58,033 bases of DNA from Candidatus Accumulibacter aalborgensis (GTDB lineage Bacteria; Pseudomonadota; Gammaproteobacteria; Burkholderiales; Rhodocyclaceae). Below the pieces are notes generated by a model. It was not told where the DNA came from. It worked only from the letters and a program-made list of their open reading frames with translations, and did not search any database. How positions within the stretch are numbered: position 1 is the stretch's first letter; every line of letters starts with the position of its first letter. Below, piece after piece: positions 17,190-25,260 of the stretch. Both the position numbers and the translations under genes were made by a program. The DNA is taken from NCBI RefSeq assembly GCF_900089955.1, contig NZ_FLQX01000110.1, positions 1 through 58,033 on the forward strand, read 5' to 3'.

Positions 17190-17771
17190 ATGGGCCTGCC
17201 GAAGCGCGACCTTGAACTGCACACCTACGCCGACTATCAGACTTGGCCGGACGACTGCCGTCACGAACTGATCGACGGTATTGCCTACGCGATGGCGCCG
17301 GCGCCATCGCGTAGGCATCAAATCACGGTCGGGGAAATCTTCCGCCAGATCGCCAACACGCTCGACGGCACACCCTGTCGCCCGTACATCTCGCCCTTTG
17401 ACGTGCGCCTGACGCAGGCCGACCAGACCGACAACCGCATCGATACGGTCGTCCAGCCCGATATCAGCGTCATCTGCGACCGCAACAGGGTTGACGACAA
17501 GGGCGGCAAGGGCGCGCCGGACTGGATCATCGAAGTCCTTTCGCCGGCGACCGCCAGCCACGACCAGATCATCAAACGCGCCCTCTACGAGCGCGTCGGT
17601 GTGCGCGAATACTGGCTGGTTCATCCAACCGACCGTATTGTCACCATCTATCGTCTGATCGACGGTGCCTACGGCAAGCCCGACATCCGCGAACTCGACG
17701 GCGAAACCGCCTGCGGCGTGCTGCCCGAAGTCGTCATCGGTTGGGAGAAAGTACTGCGCGACGACGACTGA
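17190..17771 (+). CDS. Uma2 family (DUF820) putative restriction-endonuclease-like protein
   Basis: Protein of 193 residues of the Uma2 family, which has a PD-(D/E)XK-type nuclease fold. Visible motifs: HELIDG (26-31), MAPAPSRRHQ (35-44), QPDISVI (89-95, likely catalytic Asp91) and DWIIEVLSPATASHD (111-125, likely Glu115). The biological role of the family is unsettled and genomes often hold many copies. Starts were compared: ATG 17190 matches the family beginning, while an upstream ATG-led extension is unsupported. The 5' part carries a 36-bp perfect palindrome. Transcribed divergently from the cytochrome operon. Confidence 0.85.
   Translation: MGLPKRDLELHTYADYQTWPDDCRHELIDGIAYAMAPAPSRRHQITVGEIFRQIANTLDGTPCRPYISPFDVRLTQADQTDNRIDTVVQPDISVICDRNRVDDKGGKGAPDWIIEVLSPATASHDQIIKRALYERVGVREYWLVHPTDRIVTIYRLIDGAYGKPDIRELDGETACGVLPEVVIGWEKVLRDDD
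17282..17317. repeat. 36-bp perfect palindrome inside the Uma2 gene
   Basis: An uninterrupted palindrome centred between 17299 and 17300, each half 18 nt (right half GGCGCCATCGCGTAGGCA). It encodes about residues 31-43, the conserved MAPAPS.RHQ region. All 18 base pairs match. Confidence 0.95.
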
Positions 17772-17825
17772 GCGAGCAAGACCGCGGCCCAGCATGGCCG
17801 TTTGCGGGAAGTCGATTTCGAATCA

Positions 17826-17860
17826 GGGCCTTGATCGACCGTTCGACTCGATCAAGTCCC
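17826..17860. terminator. Bidirectional hairpin between convergent genes
   Basis: Stem GGGCCTTGATCGA (17826-17838) against 17848-17860 with one mismatch and a 9-nt loop. It lies between the convergent ends of the Uma2 and carbamoyltransferase genes; its right arm includes the stop codon of the latter. No long T-run. Confidence 0.6.
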
Positions 17861-19633
17861 GGCGATGGCTTCCCGGGCCAGCGGTGAAGCGCTGGTGCTG
17901 GCTTGTGCCTTGACGACCAGAATGTCCTCCATCACCAGATACTCCAGATCCGACCCGAAGAACATGTTCAGCGCGTCGGTCGGCGAACAGATCATCGCTT
18001 CGCCGCGACGATTCAGTGAGGTGTTGAGGACTACGCCGTTACCGGTCAGCTTTTCGAGTTCGACCATCAGGTCGTAGTAGCGCGGATTGAATTCGCGCTG
18101 CAGCACCTGCGCTCGCGAGGTGCCGTCTTCGTGTACCACTTCCGGGACACGCTCCTGCCAGCCATCGGCGACCTCGAAGGTGAAGGTCATGAAGGGCGCG
18201 GGATGTGCGCTGCCGAGCATCTGCGGGCCGACCGTGTCGAGCATGCTCGGGCAGAAAGGGCGCCAGCGTTCGCGGAACTTGATCTGCGCGTTGATGCGAT
18301 CGGCGACGCCAGGGACGCTAGGGCAGCCGACGATCGAGCGACCGCCGAGGGCGCGCGGGCCAAACTCCATGCGCCCCTGAAACCAGGCCACGGGGTTACC
18401 CTCGACCAGCAGGCGGGCAACGTGCTGCGGCACATCGTCAAGCCGCTGCCCCAGCGGTCGCGCCGGATGGCGGGCGCAGGCGGCAATGACGTCTTCATTG
18501 CTGTACGCCGGGCCGAGGTAGACGTGCGCCATCTTCTCGACCGGCACGCCGCGTTGTACCGAAACGTAGGCCGCGGCGCCGACCGCCGTACCGGCATCGC
18601 CCGAGGCCGGCTGGACAAAGAGTTCCCTGACCTCGGGGCGGGCGATGATTTTCTGGTTGAGCTTGACGTTCAGCGCACCGCCGCCGGAGAAAGCGAGCCG
18701 GCCGGTCTCGCGCAGGATGTCTCCGAGGTAGTGGTCGAGCATCTGCAGCGACAGGTCCTCGAAGAGCTTCTGCATGCTCGCCGCGTAGTGGATGTAGGGG
18801 TCGTCGGCGACGTCACCGGAACGTCGGGGACCTAGCCAGTCGACGAGCTTGGGAGAAAAGTAGTAACCCTTGCCGTCTTCCTTGTAGCGACGGAAGCCGA
18901 TCACGTTGGCGTAGTCGGTGTTGACCGTCAGTTCACCGTTCTCGAAGCTGGCCAGGCGTGAGAAATCGTATCGGCTCGGGTCACCGTAAGGCGCCATGCC
19001 CATCACCTTGTATTCACCGTCGAGCATTTCGAAACCCAGAAACTCGGTCAGGGCGCCGTACAGTCCGCCCAGCGAATCGGGGTCGTAAAACTCCTTGATT
19101 TTGTGAATCCGGCCGTTCTCGCCATAGCCAAAGAAGGTGGTTGCGTATTCACCCTTGCCGTCGATGCCCAGAATCGCCGTCTTCTCGGCGAAACCCGAAC
19201 AATGGTAGGCGCTGGCCGCATGCGCGAGGTGGTGCTCGACGGGAACGATCTCGATCTTCTTCAGATCGAAGCCCAGTTGCTGAAGGCACCACTCGATGCG
19301 TTTGCGATAGCGGTGGAAGCGCCGGTTGCCGGTCAGGATCGCGTCGAGCGCACGATCGGGAGCGTACCAGTAGCGTCGGGCGTAATGCCAGCGCGCCGGT
19401 TCGCCGAGGCTGATCGGCGCAAAGGGAATAGCGACTGCGTCGACGTCGGCGGGCTTGATGCCGGCAAACTCCAGGCAGAACTTCGCCGCCTCGTACGGCA
19501 TGCGGTTCTTGGCGTGCTTGTCGCGAACGAAGCGTTCCTCCTCTGCCGCTGCGACGAGCTTGCCGTCGATGTAGAGCGCCGCCGAAGGGTCGTGGGTCAG
19601 CGCGCCGGACAGTCCGAGTAGGGTCAGTGCCAA
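17852..19633 (-). CDS. Carbamoyltransferase, NodU/CmcH family
   Basis: Protein of 593 residues, full length for the family. It would transfer a carbamoyl group from carbamoyl phosphate, through a carbamoyl-adenylate intermediate, to a hydroxyl of a sugar or secondary metabolite. The N-terminal YrdC/Kae1-like ASKHA domain has GLSGALTHDPSAAL at the start and the metal-binding EHHLAHAASAY at 133-143. The C-terminal carbamoyl-adenylate domain has QGRMEFGPRALGGRSI and LNTSLNRRGEAM. No glycosyltransferase or polyketide genes are close by; the neighbour is an acyltransferase, so the acceptor could be an envelope glycan or lipid, which is speculation. Confidence 0.9.
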   Translation of the reverse strand: MALTLLGLSGALTHDPSAALYIDGKLVAAAEEERFVRDKHAKNRMPYEAAKFCLEFAGIKPADVDAVAIPFAPISLGEPARWHYARRYWYAPDRALDAILTGNRRFHRYRKRIEWCLQQLGFDLKKIEIVPVEHHLAHAASAYHCSGFAEKTAILGIDGKGEYATTFFGYGENGRIHKIKEFYDPDSLGGLYGALTEFLGFEMLDGEYKVMGMAPYGDPSRYDFSRLASFENGELTVNTDYANVIGFRRYKEDGKGYYFSPKLVDWLGPRRSGDVADDPYIHYAASMQKLFEDLSLQMLDHYLGDILRETGRLAFSGGGALNVKLNQKIIARPEVRELFVQPASGDAGTAVGAAAYVSVQRGVPVEKMAHVYLGPAYSNEDVIAACARHPARPLGQRLDDVPQHVARLLVEGNPVAWFQGRMEFGPRALGGRSIVGCPSVPGVADRINAQIKFRERWRPFCPSMLDTVGPQMLGSAHPAPFMTFTFEVADGWQERVPEVVHEDGTSRAQVLQREFNPRYYDLMVELEKLTGNGVVLNTSLNRRGEAMICSPTDALNMFFGSDLEYLVMEDILVVKAQASTSASPLAREAIAGT

Positions 19634-19773
19634 GGTCGAGTTCTCAGAGAATCACACGGTCGGCCCGGGCAACGGCTGCCGCCCGACGAAAGCGGCGAGT
19701 ATACCTGTCCCCGCCCCGCTTCGGTTCGCTGACCGGGCCGATGCCTGGGCGGTCGCCGCCTGCCAGGCACCTT

Positions 19774-20661
19774 TCAGTACGGCCGCGGTTCGCCGGCCGG
19801 GCGGGTCTTGAAACGGCGATGGACCCAGTAGTACTGTTCCGGCATCTCGCGCACGGCCGTTTCGATCCAGGCGTTCATGCGTCGGGTATCGGCCTCGACG
19901 TCGTCGGAGGGAAAGTCCGGCCAGGGTTCGCCGACGGTGACCGCATAGCCTGCACCGCCAGGCAGAATGCGCGTTACCACCGGGACGACCGTAGCGCCAC
20001 TCAGTCGCGCCAGGCGCGACAAACCGGGGAGCGTCGCTGCCTGCACGCCGAAGAAGGGGACAAAAATGGAATCGCGGCGCCCGAAGTCCATGTCCGGCAG
20101 ATAATAGAGCGGGCGTCCCGCTTTCATGGCCCTGACGCTGGCGCGTACGCTCTCCTGTCGCGAGAGCAGCAGTTGATCGCCGAAGCGACGGCGACCGCGG
20201 TACAGCAGGCGGTCGAAAACGGGGTCGGACTGTACCGCGTAGATGCTCGCGCTGTCGTAGCGCATGGCAATCGCGACACCGCCAGCGTCGAGCCCGACGA
20301 AATGGGGCGTCAGCATCAGCACCGGACGGCCGGCATCGAGCAGCGCGCGGATCCTTTCCGCGCCATCGACCCTCGTCAGCCGAGCGAGGCGTTGTGGACT
20401 GGACCACCACAGGAGGCCGCGCTCGAGCATGCTGCGACTGAGCACCTTGAAGTGCGCCCTCGCCAGGCGCCAGCGCTGTCGTTCGTCGAGTTCCGGAAAG
20501 CACAGACCCAGGTTCACCAGGACAATGCGCCGCCGTCTGCTGGCAACGCTGAAGAGGGCCAGCCCCAAGGCATTACCGACCAGAGCCAGGGTCCGCAGCG
20601 GCAGGAAGTGAAGCAGCCAGAGCGTAGCGGCGAGCAGGCGACTGAGCATCGCCTCAGGCAC
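19774..20661 (-). CDS. Lysophospholipid/lipid A acyltransferase, LpxL-like
   Basis: Inner-membrane associated acyltransferase of 295 residues, HtrB/LpxL/LpxM superfamily. One N-terminal hydrophobic segment (about 8-40). The catalytic HX4D motif is HFVGLD (120-125), followed by further blocks such as YYLPDMDFG. It would add a secondary acyl chain to lipid A or a related glycolipid. Two starts are possible: GTG 20661 or ATG 20649, the latter with GAGG too close for an ideal spacing. It lies 140 bp upstream of the carbamoyltransferase on the same strand. Confidence 0.85.
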   Translation of the reverse strand: MPEAMLSRLLAATLWLLHFLPLRTLALVGNALGLALFSVASRRRRIVLVNLGLCFPELDERQRWRLARAHFKVLSRSMLERGLLWWSSPQRLARLTRVDGAERIRALLDAGRPVLMLTPHFVGLDAGGVAIAMRYDSASIYAVQSDPVFDRLLYRGRRRFGDQLLLSRQESVRASVRAMKAGRPLYYLPDMDFGRRDSIFVPFFGVQAATLPGLSRLARLSGATVVPVVTRILPGGAGYAVTVGEPWPDFPSDDVEADTRRMNAWIETAVREMPEQYYWVHRRFKTRPAGEPRPY

Positions 20662-21030
20662 TCTCGGTCAGAGATGCGGTCGGCAGGTGTCGGTCTTGAT
20701 CGGTGTCGGTCATGCCAGACACGGTGTCACGCAGCAGTCCATGGCTCGGATGATCGAGGAGTAGAGGCGTCGAATTGTACCGTGTACGGTGTATTTTGAT
20801 TCCGGCCGGGGTATCGTCCGGGGTATCGTCCATTCCGACGCGGCTTCTGACCGTCGTTCACTCCACTATCAGCGGGTATTCCGAAAGGGCACGTACCACG
20901 GTCGCAGCAAGCTCATCAGGGAGCCGCAGCTACCGGTGACGGATGGGTCGTTCCTCTGCGTCGGATTCGGTACATAATTCAGTTTGCCGGTGAGATTTTC
21001 GTAGCCGCATGATCGTCAGGGGACACTCAA
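20662..21030. promoter_or_regulatory. Intergenic region with small repeats upstream of the TIR gene
   Basis: About 370 bp without a convincing gene. It contains an inverted repeat ACCGT-GT-ACGGT (20779-20790) and two tandem copies of GGGGTATCGTCC (20808-20831). These lie between the divergently transcribed acyltransferase and TIR genes, so they may be operator-type sites. A 62-codon reading frame at 20789-20977 has no start signal or similarity and is not called. Confidence 0.4.
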
Positions 21031-22305
21031 TTGGCAGGCACTCTTCTAGAAGGGTATGACGTATTCCTTTCCCACCGTTCACCGGACAAGCCCATGGTCG
21101 AGCGACTGGCAGACAAGCTCGTCGAGGAGGCGCAGCTCAATCCGTTTCTCGACCGCTGGCACCTGATTCCGGGAGAGCCCTGGCAGGAGAGTCTCGAAGA
21201 GGCGCTGAACCGGAGCCGCTGCGTTGCCGTCTTCGTCGGGCCCAGCGGAGTCAACTCCTGGGAAAACGAGGAGATGCGGGCTGCGCTGAGCAGGCGGGTT
21301 CAGGAAAACCGCTTCCGTGTCATCCCGGTCCTGCTGCCGGGCGCTGACCAAGAGGCCCGGGACAAGTTGCCGTCCTTTCTGCTGCGCTTCACCTGGGTCG
21401 ACTTGACCGCCGGCATCGACGACCCGGTCGCCTTTTCGCGGCTGGTCGCAGGCATTCGCGGGCAGGCGCCCGGCCGCTCCGGGGTGCAGAAGCTGTCCAC
21501 GGGCTCGCCGTACATACTCAAGAGCGTGCGCGAGATCATGGAAGACGCCTTGCGTCCTGAGGGCATCGACCTGGCATCGATACCGCGCGGGCTCGGGGCG
21601 ACCATCAGCATGCTCATTCGCCGCTGCCAGCTTCAGTACCCGAATCTGGATCCGCAACAGGTGGCACAAAAGATCAACGGCAGCCGCGCACTGGCCTACG
21701 AAGAAAAGTACGCGCAGCGCAGCCAGAAGGAAGACGAACGCTACCGCGGCTTCGAGGAGTGGGAAACCGAACTGCACGCGCTGCTGCGGCATGTCGGCAT
21801 TCGCGACTTCGCACGCTGCCGGGCGATCAACGTAGGCATCGGCAATGGGCTGGAGAAGCCGTTCTTCTACAAGGACTTCAAACAGTTGCTGGGAGTCGAT
21901 CTGTCGGCGAAGGCGCTTGCCAGGGCGGCGCAAGTGATAGCGAACCTCGCCACACGCCGTGCCGAGGCTGAGGAACTGGAAGGCGTGGCGAGCAACGCCT
22001 TCGACCTTTACCTGTCGCTGCGAACCTATCAGTCGACCTTCTTCGATATCGGCGATGCCTTGTTCGCGGCCTGCCGGGTGCTCGCCAGCGGGGGCCGGGT
22101 AGTCATCTCGATACCGTACGTCTATGTCGACCAGGGCCGGTTGCTGAACGGTCTGCTGCGCCCAGGAGGGCATGATCTCGATCCTGATCTGCCCTACGAG
22201 ATCGCCGATGCGGTTCGGCGCGGCTTGCAGAACCTCGGTTTCGAGGAACTCGGCCTGCAGACCGGCCTGTTCGAGATTTACATCTACGGCATGAAGACGA
22301 GCTAG
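21031..22305 (+). CDS. TIR domain - SAM methyltransferase fusion protein
   Basis: Cytoplasmic protein of 424 residues. Residues 1-145 are a TIR domain opening YDVFLSHRSPDK, with a Glu in SWENEEMRAAL at the position matching the catalytic Glu of NAD-cleaving TIR domains (Glu81; Trp77 precedes it). Residues 150-255 are a charged, helical linker. Residues 262-424 form a class I methyltransferase: motif I INVGIGNG (266-273), acidic motif II LLGVDLS, then FDLYLSLRTYQ and GGRVVISIPYVY. The start is TTG 21031, because no in-frame ATG precedes the first TIR strand and AGGGGA sits 8 nt upstream. No Thoeris, CBASS or prokaryotic Argonaute partner is adjacent. Function unknown; an immune or signalling enzyme is plausible. 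Confidence 0.85.
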   Translation: MAGTLLEGYDVFLSHRSPDKPMVERLADKLVEEAQLNPFLDRWHLIPGEPWQESLEEALNRSRCVAVFVGPSGVNSWENEEMRAALSRRVQENRFRVIPVLLPGADQEARDKLPSFLLRFTWVDLTAGIDDPVAFSRLVAGIRGQAPGRSGVQKLSTGSPYILKSVREIMEDALRPEGIDLASIPRGLGATISMLIRRCQLQYPNLDPQQVAQKINGSRALAYEEKYAQRSQKEDERYRGFEEWETELHALLRHVGIRDFARCRAINVGIGNGLEKPFFYKDFKQLLGVDLSAKALARAAQVIANLATRRAEAEELEGVASNAFDLYLSLRTYQSTFFDIGDALFAACRVLASGGRVVISIPYVYVDQGRLLNGLLRPGGHDLDPDLPYEIADAVRRGLQNLGFEELGLQTGLFEIYIYGMKTS

Positions 22306-22507
22306 CACGTCGATCGCCTTGAAGGCACTCGTGCCGTTATACTGTTCGCTCCCCAGAGCCGTCGCCGAGTAGCTGTCCGGCCCAGGCGGCGACTCGAAGC
22401 TGTGACAGGGACCGACCTTTGACAACGCGCAATGGCAGCCACGACGATTCACTCGCACGCGTCACCAACGCTGCGCCAGCGCGTTTCGCTCGGCTGGCGA
22501 CGTCTCG

Positions 22508-23848
22508 ATGACCGCGCGCCGCAGCACGCTTGCCTTGCACGGCTGGGTGGCCCGAGCGGTTCCGGTGACTCTCGCGGAATTGAGCGCATTGCTCTGGTCG
22601 TTCGCCTACTTCTTTTCCTTGCTCGCCAGTTATTACGTGTTGCGCCCGCTGCGCGACCAGATGGGAATTGCCGCCGGCGTACGCAACCTGCCGTGGCTGT
22701 TCACCGCAACTTTTGTCGTCCTGCTCCTGGCGCAACCGCTCTACGGCGCGCTGGTCGCGCGCCTGCCGCGTGCGCGCTTCATTCCCGTCGTCTATCACTT
22801 CTTTGCCGTCAACCTCGTTCTCTTCTGGCTGCTGCTGACCCTCGGTATCGCCACGGCCGAGGTCGCGCGGGTGTTCTTTGTCTGGGTCAGCGTCTTCAAC
22901 CTTTTCGCCATCGTGGTGTTCTGGTCGTTTATGGCCGATATCTTCACCAGCGAGCAGGGCAAGCGCCTGTTCGGTTTTATTGGTGCCGGCGGCACCGCCG
23001 GCGCGCTGCTCGGTCCCCTCATCACGATCTGGCTCTCGGTGCCGCTGGGGCCGGTCAATCTGCTGGTGGTCGCCGTGCTCTTCCTCGAGCTCGGCGTGCT
23101 CTGCGCGCATCGGCTGGAAAAGGCGGCGCAGGTCGGCGGTCATGGTTCGCCGGGTCTGCGCGCCGAGATTGTCCCACCGCCAGCGAGCGACGACACGCGC
23201 ATCGGCGGCAGCGCGTTTGCCGCCCTCGTCGAGCTTTCGCGATCCCCCTACCTGCTCGGTATTGCTGTCTGGACGAGTCTGCTCTCTTTCGGTGGGACCT
23301 TTCTGTATTACCAGCAGGCACACATCGTGTCGACAACCCTGCAGGATCCGGCCTTGCAAACGCGTCTCTTCGCCGGTATCGATCTTGCGGTGGGCCTGCT
23401 GACGCTGGCCACCCAGTCGTTCCTTACCGCTGGCTTCCTGAAGCGCTTTGGTGTGGCAGCGGCGGCGGCTGCGCTGCCTGCGGTCTATGTCGTGGCCTTT
23501 GCCGTACTGGCGCTGGTTCCCGGCCTGGCTGCAGTGGTCTTTTTCCAGACCATCCAGCGGACGATGAACTTTGCCATCTCCAACCCGGCGCGGCAGGTGC
23601 TCTACACCGTCGTGTCGCGCGAGGCGAAGTACAAGGCGAAGAACCTGATCGACGTCGTCGTGTTCCGCGGTTCCGACGCGCTCTACGGCTGGCTTTTCGA
23701 CGGCCTGCAGGTGATCGGACTCAAACTTGCCGCGATCGCCGCCTGTGCCGTTCCAGCAGCGGTCGGCTGGCTCGTGCTCTCGGTCGCGCTCGGTCGGACG
23801 CAGGAACGCCGCGCCGACCGGGTGACTTCAGACCCCGTATATGATTGA
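22508..23848 (+). CDS. ATP/ADP translocase-like (NTT/MFS-type) membrane transporter
   Basis: Polytopic membrane protein of 446 residues with about 12 hydrophobic segments. The first segment ends in SYYVLRPLRDQMG, a signature of the COG3202 ATP:ADP antiporter-like family. Free-living bacteria carry members whose substrate is unknown, so nucleotide exchange should not be assumed. ATG 22508 starts directly before the first conserved block. A long overlapping frame (22432-23844) on the same strand is a high-GC shadow. The next gene begins 44 bp downstream. Confidence 0.8.
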   Translation: MTARRSTLALHGWVARAVPVTLAELSALLWSFAYFFSLLASYYVLRPLRDQMGIAAGVRNLPWLFTATFVVLLLAQPLYGALVARLPRARFIPVVYHFFAVNLVLFWLLLTLGIATAEVARVFFVWVSVFNLFAIVVFWSFMADIFTSEQGKRLFGFIGAGGTAGALLGPLITIWLSVPLGPVNLLVVAVLFLELGVLCAHRLEKAAQVGGHGSPGLRAEIVPPPASDDTRIGGSAFAALVELSRSPYLLGIAVWTSLLSFGGTFLYYQQAHIVSTTLQDPALQTRLFAGIDLAVGLLTLATQSFLTAGFLKRFGVAAAAAALPAVYVVAFAVLALVPGLAAVVFFQTIQRTMNFAISNPARQVLYTVVSREAKYKAKNLIDVVVFRGSDALYGWLFDGLQVIGLKLAAIAACAVPAAVGWLVLSVALGRTQERRADRVTSDPVYD

Positions 23849-23892
23849 TTTCAGGCGTCCAGCGCCGCCCACCATCACCCGAGGAGTCGAAT

Positions 23893-24642
23893 ATGGCAAA
23901 ATCTGATGTCGCCGATGGCAGCCGTCGCAATTTTTTTCGCCTCGCGGGCGGCTTCTCGCTGCTCGCCGCTTCGCCGCTGGGGGCTTTGGCCGCCAGCCTC
24001 CCAGGCGCCTCGCCGCTCAAGATTGCCACCCTTGGCGCTGGACATATCGGCAGTACGCTGGGTACCTTGTGGGTGCAGGCGGGTCACTCGGTGATGTTCT
24101 CCTCACGCCATCCGGAGGATCTGAAGGGCCTGGCCGAGGGCCTCGGCCGGCTGGCGCATACCGGCACGGTGCAGGAGGCGCTGGCGTTCGCCGATGTCGT
24201 GCTGCTCGCCGTCCCGTATCGCGCGCTGCCGCAGATAGGCAAGGACCATGCGCCGGCGCTGGCCACGAAAGCGCTCATTGTTGACGCAAGCAATCCGATC
24301 GTCGCGCGCGACGGCGAGATTGCGACCTGGGCCCGGGAGAAGGGTGCCGGTCTCGCCTCAGCCGAGTTGCTGCCCGGCGCACGCCTGGTGCGCGCCTTCA
24401 ATGCGATCAATTACGCGAAGCTGCCCGAGGCTGCGCATCGCCCGGGCGAGCGTATCGGGATGCCCATGGCGGGCGATGATGCGAGCGCCCTCGCACTGGC
24501 TTCGAGCCTGGTGCGCGAGATCGGCTTCGAACCGGTCGTCATCGGATCGCTCGCCATGGGCAGGTATCTGATCCCGGGAACGCCGCTCGCTGGCGAGCAT
24601 ACGGCGGAGCAGATTCGGCAAATCGTGGCCACCCTCAATTGA
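23893..24642 (+). CDS. Tat-exported NADP-binding oxidoreductase, F420-dependent-reductase-like
   Basis: Protein of 249 residues. A twin-arginine signal, SRRNFFRLAGG (10-20), and hydrophobic core lead to a cleavage region near LAASLPGA. The mature domain begins with a Rossmann motif, IATLGAGHIGSTLG, typical of the NADPH-dependent F420 reductase/pyrroline-5-carboxylate reductase-like superfamily. The remainder follows this fold (VVLLAVPYRALPQI, IVDASNPI, VRAFNAINY). ATG 23893 is preceded by GAGGAG. A Tat signal suggests export already folded with its nucleotide. Substrate unknown. Confidence 0.8.
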   Translation: MAKSDVADGSRRNFFRLAGGFSLLAASPLGALAASLPGASPLKIATLGAGHIGSTLGTLWVQAGHSVMFSSRHPEDLKGLAEGLGRLAHTGTVQEALAFADVVLLAVPYRALPQIGKDHAPALATKALIVDASNPIVARDGEIATWAREKGAGLASAELLPGARLVRAFNAINYAKLPEAAHRPGERIGMPMAGDDASALALASSLVREIGFEPVVIGSLAMGRYLIPGTPLAGEHTAEQIRQIVATLN

Positions 24643-24754
24643 GGCGGTAGCCGGGACGGGTCCGGGATGCGGACGCTCGCCGATAATGTGCATCGTTTCG
24701 AGCCCTGTTGTTCCGGCAACGACAGGTGACTTCGCCACGACTCGTTGCCGAGGT

Positions 24755-25012
24755 CTACCTGAGCGTTAGCCGGAAACCGTCGTGCGGCTGAATCTGCTCG
24801 GAAGTGTCGTCAATGAAGAGCGATCCGCGAACGAACGCGAGTTTGGCGCGAGTGAAGGTGGAGAGTGCGGCGCTGTTTTCCAGAATCAACTCTTCGCCCC
24901 CCTTCATGGCCTGGGCCAGCGGGCCGTAATGAAAACGCAGGCATTGCCCTTCCCAGTCTTCGCTGCCGATGAGTTCTTGCAGGTCGGTTTGCCACGTGCA
25001 GGTGTGTGTCAT
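24755..25012 (-). CDS. Small hypothetical protein
   Basis: 85 residues, no family recognised. No signal peptide or membrane segment; two cysteines (Cys5, Cys24). The reading frame is supported by a strong ribosome binding site (AAGGAG, 8 nt before the ATG) and by its isolated position between two plus-strand genes. Transcribed divergently from the citrate synthase gene. Confidence 0.6.
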   Translation of the reverse strand: MTHTCTWQTDLQELIGSEDWEGQCLRFHYGPLAQAMKGGEELILENSAALSTFTRAKLAFVRGSLFIDDTSEQIQPHDGFRLTLR

Positions 25013-25079
25013 GATGGTTCTCCTTGGAGCGAGGCTCGTGTTTCACATAACGGCCAGGAATCGGAAAGGTTGATCGAGA

Positions 25080-25109
25080 TTGACAGCGCTTGATCGGCGT
25101 CCATATACT
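25080..25109 (+). promoter_or_regulatory. Sigma-70 promoter of citrate synthase gene
   Basis: A consensus -35 box TTGACA (25080-25085) and -10 box TATACT (25104-25109) with an 18-nt spacer, giving a leader of roughly 145 nt before the citrate synthase ATG. Confidence 0.6.
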
Positions 25110-25260
25110 CGCAGCGGGCTCAATGGATTTCCACTTCCTGGCGGGATGCGCGAGGAGAGTGAAACAGGCCGCGCGGACGCCGCAAGGCCATGGTCCATCT
25201 TCCGGGCTGGGTCGGTGGCACCGAATGATGACGAGTTGCACGCAGGAAGGAGACCGAGAC

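Noticed and set aside
20789-20977. 62-codon frame upstream of the TIR gene
   Set aside because: No ribosome binding site, spans small direct repeats and has no recognisable family.
21031-22305. Known Thoeris or other named TIR defence system
   Set aside because: No partner gene such as ThsA/SLOG, cyclase or Argonaute is adjacent; the neighbours are a transporter and an acyltransferase.
22432-23844. Alternative plus-strand frame overlapping the ATP/ADP translocase-like gene
   Set aside because: Composition is Arg/Ala/Gly-rich without membrane helices, while the chosen frame has twelve hydrophobic segments and a family signature.
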